DNA from: Pseudomonadota bacterium
GTDB taxonomy: Bacteria; Pseudomonadota; Gammaproteobacteria; Burkholderiales; Thiobacillaceae
NCBI GenBank assembly: GCA_021847835.1
Contig: JAJZPR010000011.1
Coordinates: forward strand, 1-64,000
Direction of reading: 5' to 3'
Length of the DNA: 64,000 nucleotides
The notes beneath the pieces are model-generated. The model ran no database searches. It saw nothing but the letters and a program-made list of their open reading frames with translations, and was not told the origin of the DNA. The stretch's first letter is position 1. Each line of letters opens with the position of its first letter. Shown one piece after another: positions 57,673-64,000 of the stretch. Made by a program: the position numbers and the translations under genes.

Positions 57673-58082
57673 GCCAGCCTGGCTCTCAGTTGGTCGCGCA
57701 ACCAGACGGTTTCCTGCAGGAAGTCCGGAATGCCGCCCACCACCACCAAGGCCACCTCTTCATCGTAGGTGTGGCTGGTTTTGCTTCGCATGTCGCGATA
57801 CTGCCGCCACCGCGGCCAGTCGCTGCGCAATAAACCCTGCTCGTTTGCAGTGCGAATCAGGTCCTGGAAAGACATGGCGTCAAATTGCGCGGGCGTGGCC
57901 GATGCAAACTCGAGATAGCGCTTGAGCATTTTGTGGCTGAGTTCATAGGTGAACTCGAAACGCTGGATGAGCCCGTCGCGGATTTGCGTGTCTGCAACGT
58001 CATTTTGATAACGCAGCCAGCCTTCCTGCAGGCGATCGATTGCTTTCTCGAATGCGGCGATATCGGGTTTTTCACTTGCCAT
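57669..58082 (-). CDS. HI0074-type nucleotidyltransferase substrate-binding (HEPN-like) protein
   Basis: The start at 58082 gives 137 residues of all-helical HI0074 family sequence: LQEGWLRYQNDVADTQIRDGLIQRFEFTYELSHKMLKRYLE and YRDMRSKTSHTYDEE, where the Arg and His resemble the RxxxxxH motif of HEPN proteins. With the downstream MNT gene it forms a two-gene unit seen as a putative toxin-antitoxin module or substrate-handling complex. Its gene order (HEPN-like first) is the common one. The track start at 58181 is an overrun. Confidence 0.85.
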   Translation of the reverse strand: MASEKPDIAAFEKAIDRLQEGWLRYQNDVADTQIRDGLIQRFEFTYELSHKMLKRYLEFASATPAQFDAMSFQDLIRTANEQGLLRSDWPRWRQYRDMRSKTSHTYDEEVALVVVGGIPDFLQETVWLRDQLRARLA

Positions 58083-58223
58083 TTTGGTTCTCCCAAAACC
58101 CAAGATGTTCAGACAGGCCTCAATCCCTCCGGCCACACATCGCACGAAGCTTGCCGGTGGAAGCTTACATCTGCCCGGCAAAATGAAAAAGGCCAGCGCC
58201 TGAACGCTGACCTTTGTATTTCT

Positions 58224-58299
58224 TGGCTCCCCGACCTGGGCTCGAACCAGGGACCTGCGGATTAACAGTCCGTCGCTCTACCGACTGAGCTATCGGGGA
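58224..58299 (-). tRNA. tRNA-Asn (GUU)
   Basis: This 76-nt cloverleaf on the minus strand starts TCCCCGATAGCTCAGTCGG, has anticodon loop ACTGTTAATC (GUU), T-arm GGTTCGAGCC and acceptor CGGGGAG with encoded CCA. The acceptor stem TCCCCGA/TCGGGGA pairs fully. Confidence 0.98.
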
Positions 58300-58410
58300 A
58301 CAGGAAAGCGCGCATTCTAAGCAGAATGCGGGTTCCGGTCAAGCTTGCAGGCACTTCCACTGCCGATATTTCCTGCCTGCCGCGCCTTGTCTGGCGCAGA
58401 TTCGGCGGGT

Positions 58411-59292
58411 TCAGGCGAGGCAGAGCGCCAGGGCTTCCTGCCAGTCCGGCATGCGGATGCCGAAGGTCTGCTCCAGCTTATCGTTGCGCAGCACGGAGTT
58501 GGCGGGACGCTGGGCGGGGGTGGGATATTCGGCGGTGGAAATGGCGTTGAGAAGAGGAATCTTTTCGCCGCGCGCCTGCATGTCGTGCAGGATGGCTTCG
58601 GCGAAGCCGTGCCAACTCACGCGGCCGCCGCAGCTCATGTGATAGATGCCGGACAGGCGCCGGCGATCCTCGGGTGTGGCGCCGGGCACAAGCCACAGCG
58701 CCAGCACCTGCGCGGTGGCCTCGGCGATGCTGCGCGCCCAGGTCGGTGCGCCGAACTGGTCGGCGACGACGGAGAGCTTGTCGCGCTCGCGCGCGAGGCG
58801 CTGCATGGTGAGCAGGAAGTTCTTGCCGCGCAGGCCGTACACCCAGCTGGTACGCAGGATCAGATGTTCCGCCCCGCTCGCCTGCACCAGTTCCTCGCCG
58901 GCCTGCTTGCTGGCGCCGTAAACCCCCAGCGGGCGCGGGGCGTCGGTTTCGGCGTAGGCGCCGAACTGGCTGCCGTCGAACACGTAGTCGGTGGAGAAAT
59001 GCACCAGGGTGATGCCGCGCTTCGCGGCTTCCTTCGCCAGCGCCAGCGGTGCTTCGGCATTGATGGCATAGGCCAGTTCCTGCTCGCTTTCCGCCTTGTC
59101 CACGGCGGTGTAGGCGGCGGGATTGACGATGAGGTCGGGCTTGATGGCGCGCAGCGCGGCGGCCAGGGTCTCGGGCCTTGCAAGGTCGAGTTCGGCATGG
59201 CTCGGCGCGACCACGCGGCCCAGGGTGGCGAGCGTGCGCTGCAACTCCCAGCCCACCTGGCCGCTCGCGCCGGTGAGCAGGATGGTTCTCAC
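58411..59292 (-). CDS. rfbD: dTDP-4-dehydrorhamnose reductase (RfbD)
   Basis: This 293-residue enzyme starts at a GTG (59292) that overlaps the rfbC stop by 4 nt. The Rossmann motif LLTGASGQVGWEL, HFSTDYVFDGS and YGASKQAGEEL (Tyr-x3-Lys) identify RfbD. It reduces dTDP-4-dehydro-L-rhamnose to dTDP-L-rhamnose, the last step of the pathway. The track's larger ORF includes out-of-frame rfbC sequence. Confidence 0.95.
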   Translation of the reverse strand: MRTILLTGASGQVGWELQRTLATLGRVVAPSHAELDLARPETLAAALRAIKPDLIVNPAAYTAVDKAESEQELAYAINAEAPLALAKEAAKRGITLVHFSTDYVFDGSQFGAYAETDAPRPLGVYGASKQAGEELVQASGAEHLILRTSWVYGLRGKNFLLTMQRLARERDKLSVVADQFGAPTWARSIAEATAQVLALWLVPGATPEDRRRLSGIYHMSCGGRVSWHGFAEAILHDMQARGEKIPLLNAISTAEYPTPAQRPANSVLRNDKLEQTFGIRMPDWQEALALCLA

Positions 59293-59831
59293 GCGTACAC
59301 CTCGGCTTCGCTCAGCGGCATTCCCTTGCGGTCCTTGTCGGACAACAGCGGTTCGCCTGCCAGCGGCCATTCGATGCCAAGGGCCGGATCGTTCCACAGC
59401 ATGGAGCGCTCGTGCTCGGGCGCGTAGTAGTCGCTGGCCTTGTACAGCACCTCGGCGATGTCGGAAGTGACATAGAAGCCGTGCGCGAAGCCAGGCGGAA
59501 TCCAGGCCATGCGCTTGTTCTCGGCGGACAGGGTCATGCCCACCCACTTTCCGAAGGTGGGCGAGGAACGCCGGATATCCACGGCCACGTCGAAGATTTC
59601 GCCCGCCACCACGCGCACCAGCTTGCCCTGCGGCTGTTTGAGCTGATAATGCAGGCCGCGCAGCACGCCATGGGCGGAACGCGAGTGGTTGTCCTGCACG
59701 AAATCATGCTCGATGCCGAACGCAGCCATGGCACGGCGGTTGTAGCTTTCCAGGAAGAAGCCGCGATCGTCGCCGAACACTTTAGGCGCGATCATGAACA
59801 CCTCAGGGATGGCGGTGGGTATCTTTTCCAT
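59289..59831 (-). CDS. rfbC: dTDP-4-dehydrorhamnose 3,5-epimerase (RfbC)
   Basis: This 180-residue cupin epimerase has DDRGFFLESYN, VQDNHSRSAHGVLRGLHYQL (catalytic His region), EIFDVAVDIRRSSPTFGKW and IPPGFAHGFYV. It converts dTDP-4-keto-6-deoxyglucose to the L-rhamno form. A CACAGAG-type repeat separates it from rfbA upstream. Confidence 0.96.
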   Translation of the reverse strand: MEKIPTAIPEVFMIAPKVFGDDRGFFLESYNRRAMAAFGIEHDFVQDNHSRSAHGVLRGLHYQLKQPQGKLVRVVAGEIFDVAVDIRRSSPTFGKWVGMTLSAENKRMAWIPPGFAHGFYVTSDIAEVLYKASDYYAPEHERSMLWNDPALGIEWPLAGEPLLSDKDRKGMPLSEAEVYA

Positions 59832-59854
59832 TTGCTTTTCAAAACCTCACTTCA

Positions 59855-59966
59855 AGCCACAGAGTGCATAGAGAAATTCTCGCTTTCGATTGCCAGAGGC
59901 ATCAGCAAAAGAGCGGGGACCAAGCGCAAAGCTTTTTCCTCTGTGAACTCTGTGTTCCCTGTGGCT
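59855..59966. repeat. CACAGAG-type interspersed inverted repeat, copy 2
   Basis: The left arm agccacagagtgcatagaga (59855) and right arm cctctgtgaactctgtgttccctgtggct (59938-59966) flank about 60 nt of unrelated sequence in the rfbA-rfbC gap. The right arm is near-identical in style to copy 1 at 6492-6567. The larger spacing suggests the element varies inside while the ends are conserved. Confidence 0.75.
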
Positions 59967-59978
59967 TTTTTTGGTTTG

Positions 59979-60863
59979 TCAGAAAATCCGTTCCTTCAGC
60001 AGCGCCAGCAGGTACTGGCCGTAGCCGTTCTTCGCCAGCGGCGCAGCCAGGCGTTCGATCTGCGCGGCGTCGATGAAGCCCTGGCGGTAGGCAATCTCCT
60101 CGGGGCAGGCGATCTTCAGGCCCTGGCGCTTTTCGATGGTTTCGATGAACAGCGCCGCTTCCAGCAGGGATTCGTGCGTGCCGGTGTCGAGCCAGGCCTG
60201 GCCGCGGCCCATGACCTGCACGTCGAGTTCGTTCCATTCCAGGTACTGGCGGTTGACGTCGGTGATTTCCAGTTCGCCGCGCGGCGAGGGCTTGAGGTTC
60301 CTGGAAATGTCCACCACGCGCGCATCGTAGAAATACAGCCCCGTCACGGCGTAGCGCGACTTGGGCGACCTGGGCTTTTCTTCCAGGCTGACGGCGCGGC
60401 CCTGGGCGTCGAATTCCACCACGCCGTAGCGCTCGGGGTCGTGCACCGGATAGGCGAACACGCTGGCGCCGCTGGTCCTGGCATCGGCCTGCTTGAGGTC
60501 GTTGGCCATGTCGTGCCCGTAGAAGATGTTGTCGCCCAGCACCAGCGCGCTGGGGGAGCCATTGAGAAACTGCTCGCCGATGATGAAGGCCTGCGCCAGG
60601 CCGTCGGGCGAGGCCTGCACCGCGTACCGGATGCTGATGCCCCACTGGCTGCCGTCGCCCAATAATTGTTCGAAGCGCGGCGTGTCCTGCGGCGTGGAAA
60701 TCAGCAGGATGTCGCGGATGCCGGCCAGCATGAGCGTGGACAGCGGGTAGTACACCATGGGCTTGTCGTACACCGGCAGGAGTTGCTTGGAAACCGCCTG
60801 CGTCACGGGATAAAGTCGTGTGCCGGATCCTCCGGCGAGGATGATGCCTTTGCGTGTCGTCAT
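59979..60863 (-). CDS. rfbA: Glucose-1-phosphate thymidylyltransferase (RfbA)
   Basis: This 294-residue nucleotidyltransferase has the signature [31 protein letters not shown] and [18 protein letters not shown]. It makes dTDP-glucose from glucose-1-phosphate and dTTP, the first step of dTDP-L-rhamnose synthesis. Its ATG overlaps the rfbB stop by 4 nt. Confidence 0.97.
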   Translation of the reverse strand: MTTRKGIILAGGSGTRLYPVTQAVSKQLLPVYDKPMVYYPLSTLMLAGIRDILLISTPQDTPRFEQLLGDGSQWGISIRYAVQASPDGLAQAFIIGEQFLNGSPSALVLGDNIFYGHDMANDLKQADARTSGASVFAYPVHDPERYGVVEFDAQGRAVSLEEKPRSPKSRYAVTGLYFYDARVVDISRNLKPSPRGELEITDVNRQYLEWNELDVQVMGRGQAWLDTGTHESLLEAALFIETIEKRQGLKIACPEEIAYRQGFIDAAQIERLAAPLAKNGYGQYLLALLKERIF

Positions 60864-61924
60864 GTTCTTGCCGCGTAGTTGGTCTGCACCCAGTGGCGGT
60901 ATTCGCCCGAAATCACGTCATCGACCCAGGCCGCATTCTCCAGATACCAGATGACAGTCTTGCGAATGCCGCTCTCGAAGCTCTCCTGCGGACGCCAGTC
61001 CAGCTCGTGCTGGATCTTGCGGGAGTCGATGGCATAGCGCGCATCGTGGCCGGGGCGGTCCTTGACGAAGGTGATCAGCTTTTCGTGCGGCGTCACGGGC
61101 GAATCGGGATGCAGCTCGTCGAGGATGGCGCAGATGGTCTTGACCACTTCCAGATTGGTCTTCTCGTTGTTGCCGCCGACGTTGTAGGTCTCGCCCACCC
61201 TGCCCTTTTCCAGCACCGCCATGATGGCGTGGCAATGGTCGGTGACGTACAGCCAGTCGCGGATGTTGCTGCCGTCGCCGTAGATGGGCAGCGGCTTGCC
61301 GCTGATGGCGTTGTGGATCACCAAGGGGATCAACTTTTCCGGGAACTGGTAGGGGCCGTAGTTGTTGGAACAGTTGGTGGTGAGCGTGGGCAGGCCGTAG
61401 GTGTGGTGATAGGCGCGCACGAGGTGGTCGGACGCGGCCTTGGACGCGGAATACGGGCTGTTGGGTGCATACGGCGTGGTTTCCGAGAAGGCCGGGTCGT
61501 TCTTTTCCAGCGAACCGTAGACCTCGTCAGTGGAAACGTGCAGGAAGCGGAAGTTTTCCTTTGCCTCCCCCTCCATGCCGTTCCAGTGCGCGCGCACCGC
61601 TTCCAGCAGATTGAAGGTGCCGACCACATTCGTCTCGATGAAATCGGCCGGGCCGTGGATGGAACGGTCGACATGGCTTTCGGCGGCGAAATTGACCACC
61701 GCGCGCGGCTTGTATCGTGCCAGCAGCCTTTCCGCCAGGGTGCGGTCGCCGATGTCGCCCCGCACGAACACATGGCGCGGATCGCCTTGCACGGCTGCCA
61801 GGCTGGCGAGGTTGCCGGCATAGGTCAGCTTGTCCAGATTGATAAGCGGCTCGCCCGTGCGGGCCAGCCATTCCAAAACAAAATTCGCGCCGATGAAGCC
61901 GGCGCCGCCGGTGACCAGAATCAT
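60860..61924 (-). CDS. rfbB: dTDP-glucose 4,6-dehydratase (RfbB)
   Basis: The start at 61924 with GGGAG site gives 354 residues. It has NAD-binding [20 protein letters not shown], the catalytic [11 protein letters not shown] and the [14 protein letters not shown] motif. It dehydrates dTDP-glucose to dTDP-4-keto-6-deoxyglucose. It is the first gene of the rfbBACD operon. The 57-residue extension in the track is not coding. Confidence 0.97.
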   Translation of the reverse strand: MILVTGGAGFIGANFVLEWLARTGEPLINLDKLTYAGNLASLAAVQGDPRHVFVRGDIGDRTLAERLLARYKPRAVVNFAAESHVDRSIHGPADFIETNVVGTFNLLEAVRAHWNGMEGEAKENFRFLHVSTDEVYGSLEKNDPAFSETTPYAPNSPYSASKAASDHLVRAYHHTYGLPTLTTNCSNNYGPYQFPEKLIPLVIHNAISGKPLPIYGDGSNIRDWLYVTDHCHAIMAVLEKGRVGETYNVGGNNEKTNLEVVKTICAILDELHPDSPVTPHEKLITFVKDRPGHDARYAIDSRKIQHELDWRPQESFESGIRKTVIWYLENAAWVDDVISGEYRHWVQTNYAART

Positions 61925-62664
61925 TTTTTCTCCCAAAGCGAGTTTCGGCGCAGGCCAAGGTGCGCCCTGCATGCGGGGTGCCGGGGGCAATGCCGGCGCC
62001 GCCGGTGTCGAGAATCCATCATAAATAATGGGCCTTTCGGGTCCTTGTTTGTGCTGCGTACGGCCGGATTTTATCCTGTTCATGACCCATGCCAAAAAGC
62101 CGTGGTTTTTGGCATCATTTCAGCCATTGGCTGCCGAAAATCCGCTGCTCGGCCCCGGGCTGCTCGATTGCGTGGCCGCCATGAACGTGCATGACGACGA
62201 GCGCGATGACATCTTGGTCATCGTCGACGCGCAGAAGTTTCACTTCTGCACGCAGTTTGCCCGGAGCGCCGATGCGGGATCTCCATTCGTACTGCGGCGG
62301 GAAAACAGATGGACGGCTCCGTTAACGATTTCCATTGACTCAGGCTGCCGTCGCGATTTGTGTTACGCTGCCAGGCAGCGGTTTCCGGCTTTTCCGTCCA
62401 TACGGCAGCAACCGGTCGGCAGCCGGCTCATGCAATGTACGGCAAGGTGAGGCAAGGTGCGTTCGTCACCCCTCATGTGCAACTCAAGAGAATGCGGATT
62501 CGTATGGAATGCGACTGCAAGACATATCAAGGAACCGTTCTTCCTTGTTCAGCGACAAACACATGTCGGGCTTCTCTCCCGCCTGCCGGAGCACGCAACG
62601 CGGCCGGCACGCGAGCCAGTGGCCCGCGTTTGCAATTGTGCGATACCAGGCGGAAGGAAACGAC
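61925..62664. other. Intergenic region without a supported gene
   Basis: This stretch of about 740 nt lies between divergent rfbB and the small membrane-protein gene. It contains a perfect 10-bp inverted repeat (62089-62115) and an ORF of 140 codons (62028-62450) that lacks a ribosome-binding site and recognisable motifs. It may hold promoters and degraded sequence. Nothing else was identified. Confidence 0.5.
62089..62115. repeat. Perfect inverted repeat ATGCCAAAAA/TTTTTGGCAT
   Basis: The 10-nt arms are perfect complements with a 7-nt spacer GCCGTGG, upstream of rfbB. It could be an operator or a short hairpin. No T tract follows on either strand, so a terminator is less likely. Confidence 0.55.
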
Positions 62665-62883
62665 ATGAATACAGGCAAGATTGCGGGACTGATATTGATC
62701 GTGGCGGGCACGCTGGGACTGATTTACGGCAGCTTCAGCTACACCAAGGAAACGCATGAGGCCAAGGTGGGACCGCTCGAATTGACGGTGCAGGACAAGG
62801 AGACGATCAACATCCCGGCCTGGCTGAGCGTGGGCGCGATCGCCGTCGGCGCGGGGTTGTTGCTATTCGGAAACAGGAAATGA
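62665..62883 (+). CDS. Small membrane protein (DUF3185-like)
   Basis: This 72-residue protein has two membrane helices: residues 4-24 (GKIAGLILIVAGTLGLIYGSF) and about 50-68 (PAWLSVGAIAVGAGLLLFG). A central acidic/basic loop (SYTKETHEAKVGPLELTVQDKETI) lies between them. It matches the DUF3185 pattern of small inner-membrane proteins with no defined function. A GGAAGGAAA site precedes the ATG. The longer track ORF is an overrun. Confidence 0.8.
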   Translation: MNTGKIAGLILIVAGTLGLIYGSFSYTKETHEAKVGPLELTVQDKETINIPAWLSVGAIAVGAGLLLFGNRK

Positions 62884-62951
62884 AGGTCGGTGGCTGATTC
62901 GCACCCGGCTGCGCAAATCCATACACACGCAAGCCTGTCGGAAACGCAAAC

Positions 62952-63194
62952 ATGCATCTCGTCATCTTCCTGATCGTCGGCCTGGTGGCCGGCTGGCTGG
63001 CCAGCGTGCTTGTGCGCGGCGGCAGTCTGGGCCTGGTCGGCAACCTCGTCGTCGGGATCATCGGCGCGTTCCTCGGCGGCTTCGTCTTCGGCGCGCTCGG
63101 ACTTGCGGCCTTCGGCACGCTCGGTTCCATCATCCAGGCGACCGTCGGCGCGGTGCTCCTGCTCGTCATCATCAGGGCGCTGCGAAAGGCCTGA
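62952..63194 (+). CDS. GlsB/YeaQ/YmgE-family stress membrane protein
   Basis: This 80-residue Gly-rich protein with three short hydrophobic helices has LVAGWLASVLVRGGSLGLVGNLVVGIIGAFLGGFVF, the transglycosylase-associated (YeaQ/YmgE) signature. Members respond to envelope and acid stress, though the molecular role is unknown. A GC-rich hairpin follows at 63237-63274. Confidence 0.9.
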   Translation: MHLVIFLIVGLVAGWLASVLVRGGSLGLVGNLVVGIIGAFLGGFVFGALGLAAFGTLGSIIQATVGAVLLLVIIRALRKA

Positions 63195-63236
63195 CTGCGC
63201 GGCTCGCTTGCCAGCCGATGCCCGCCGCACGCGAAC

Positions 63237-63274
63237 GGGGCCTCGCGGCGGATGGAACTCCGCCGCGAAGCCCC
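63237..63274 (+). terminator. GC-rich hairpin after the GlsB-like gene
   Basis: ggggcctcgcggcgg and ccgccgcgaagcccc pair over 15 positions with one mismatch around an 8-nt loop, 43 nt past the stop. No T run follows, so it is a probable weak terminator or mRNA 3' stabiliser. Confidence 0.5.
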
Positions 63275-63425
63275 GGTCTGACTCCGGGCAATAAAGCCAT
63301 AGCGGTCAGGGAGCGTACCAGTTCGGACAGTCCCCCGCATGGATGACGAACGGGAGGCGCCTGCGTGGCTGGCGGCACCCGCTTCCGCCAAAAACAACCA
63401 TACCAACCCGAAAGGAGCCATAAAA

Positions 63426-64000
63426 ATGCAAAAACGAATCATCGTCCTTCCCCTGGCTGCAACCCTGCTGCTTGGCGGCTGTGCCACCAATGACCTTGGC
63501 GACAGGCGCGAACTCAGCAAGACCGAAAAGGGCGCCATCATCGGCACGGTGAGCGGCGCCGCGCTCGGCGCCATCATCAACCACAAGAACCGCGGCAAGG
63601 GCGCGCTGATCGGCGCGGTGGGCGGCGGCCTGGCCGGCGCGGGCGTGGGCTACTACATGGACAAGCAGGCGCAGGACTTGCAGAAGCAGTTGCAGCCCGA
63701 AATCCAGCGCGGCGAGATCACCATCGAGAAGCGCCAGGGCGACAACGCGCTGCTGGTCAGCATGACGTCGAACACCGGCTTCGACACCAATTCCGCCACG
63801 CTGAAGTCGGGCTACCTGCCGACCCTGAACAAGATCGCGCATGTGCTGAACCAGTACGGCAAGACCACGGTCAGCGTAATCGGCCATACCGACAACGTGG
63901 GCACGCACGAGTACAACCAGGCCTTGTCGGAACGGCGCGCGCGGGCGGTGGTGGATTATTTCGCCGGCCAGAACGTCAACCCGCTGCGCCTGGAATCCTA
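63426..64000 (+). CDS. OmpA-family lipoprotein with glycine-zipper region (3' end outside window)
   Basis: At least 191 codons are present, cut by the window end and absent from the track. The lipoprotein signal ends LLLGGC. Residues about 35-75 form a Gly-zipper membrane-like segment (GAIIGTVSGAALGAIINHKNRGKGALIGAVGGG). A C-terminal OmpA domain follows, with the peptidoglycan-binding VIGHTDNVGTHEYNQALSERRARAVVDYF. It resembles YiaD-type proteins that link the outer membrane to peptidoglycan. Confidence 0.92.
   Translation, partial: MQKRIIVLPLAATLLLGGCATNDLGDRRELSKTEKGAIIGTVSGAALGAIINHKNRGKGALIGAVGGGLAGAGVGYYMDKQAQDLQKQLQPEIQRGEITIEKRQGDNALLVSMTSNTGFDTNSATLKSGYLPTLNKIAHVLNQYGKTTVSVIGHTDNVGTHEYNQALSERRARAVVDYFAGQNVNPLRLES

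Noticed and set aside
62028-62450. 140-codon ORF before the DUF3185-like gene
   Set aside because: It has no ribosome-binding site, no recognisable motif and unusual composition. It is treated as non-coding.

Overview
The window is about 64 kb of GC-rich DNA from a Gram-negative bacterium. Gene order (yceD-rpmF-plsX-fabH-fabD-fabG-acpP-fabF, then pabB-pabC-mltG-tmk), a two-subunit pyruvate carboxylase, sigma32-like heat-shock promoters and a CbpA/CbpM pair point to a betaproteobacterium, perhaps a Nitrosomonadales-type sulfur or iron oxidiser. That placement is inference from gene content. No rRNA, IS element, integrase, phage gene or CRISPR array was seen, and the window reads as chromosomal backbone with a few specialised clusters.

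Layout. (1) 1-9270, minus strand: fatty-acid and phospholipid initiation operon running into aminodeoxychorismate synthesis (pabB, pabC), mltG and the first codons of tmk. (2) 9355-13997, plus: pyruvate carboxylase A and B subunits, a YceF-type Maf protein and an RsmI-like methylase. (3) 13998-17112, minus: tightly overlapping rluC, HAD phosphatase, Rieske protein, sppA and a Rof-like antiterminator, divergent from rne (17503-20109, plus). (4) 20173-37250: low-molecular-weight phosphatase, then a minus-strand cluster running phoD-like phosphatase, gspG, gspF, gspE, PilM/N/O/P-like genes, secretin, three pseudopilins and a secreted 5'-nucleotidase. Divergent from it are a Tat beta-propeller protein, a DUF305 protein and a PhoX-like protein. 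(5) 37340-41908: uvrB, an aspartate-type aminotransferase and a Y-family DNA polymerase. (6) 42048-50081, plus: TRAP transporter (P, Q, M), tartronate-semialdehyde reductase, a hydroxypyruvate/glycerate dehydrogenase and malate synthase G. (7) 50172-56685: heat-shock island with three Hsp20 genes and a cysteine-free DsrC/TusE-like protein on the minus strand, and cbpA, cbpM, an unknown gene, groES, groEL and a PsiE-like membrane protein on the plus strand. (8) 56689-58299, minus: lipoprotein, MNT/HEPN-type pair and tRNA-Asn. (9) 58411-61924, minus: rfbB-rfbA-rfbC-rfbD for dTDP-L-rhamnose. (10) 62665-64000, plus: small envelope stress proteins and a truncated OmpA-like lipoprotein.

How the parts may work together. 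Region 4 is the strongest candidate for an under-described system. A compact type II secretion-like machine with PilMNOP-type inner-membrane parts is bracketed by two predicted exported phosphatases, a PhoX-like protein lies just beyond, and a Pho-box-like site sits upstream of the first phosphatase gene. This suggests a phosphate-scavenging secretion island. Region 7 appears to be a coordinated heat-shock locus, with back-to-back sigma32-like promoters between hsp20 and cbpA and a third before groES. Region 6 looks like uptake and assimilation of a C2/C3 organic acid through glyoxylate.

Limits: functions come from reading translated sequence and recalled family motifs. No database search was run. 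Start codons were adjusted by eye where the longest ORF clearly overran.
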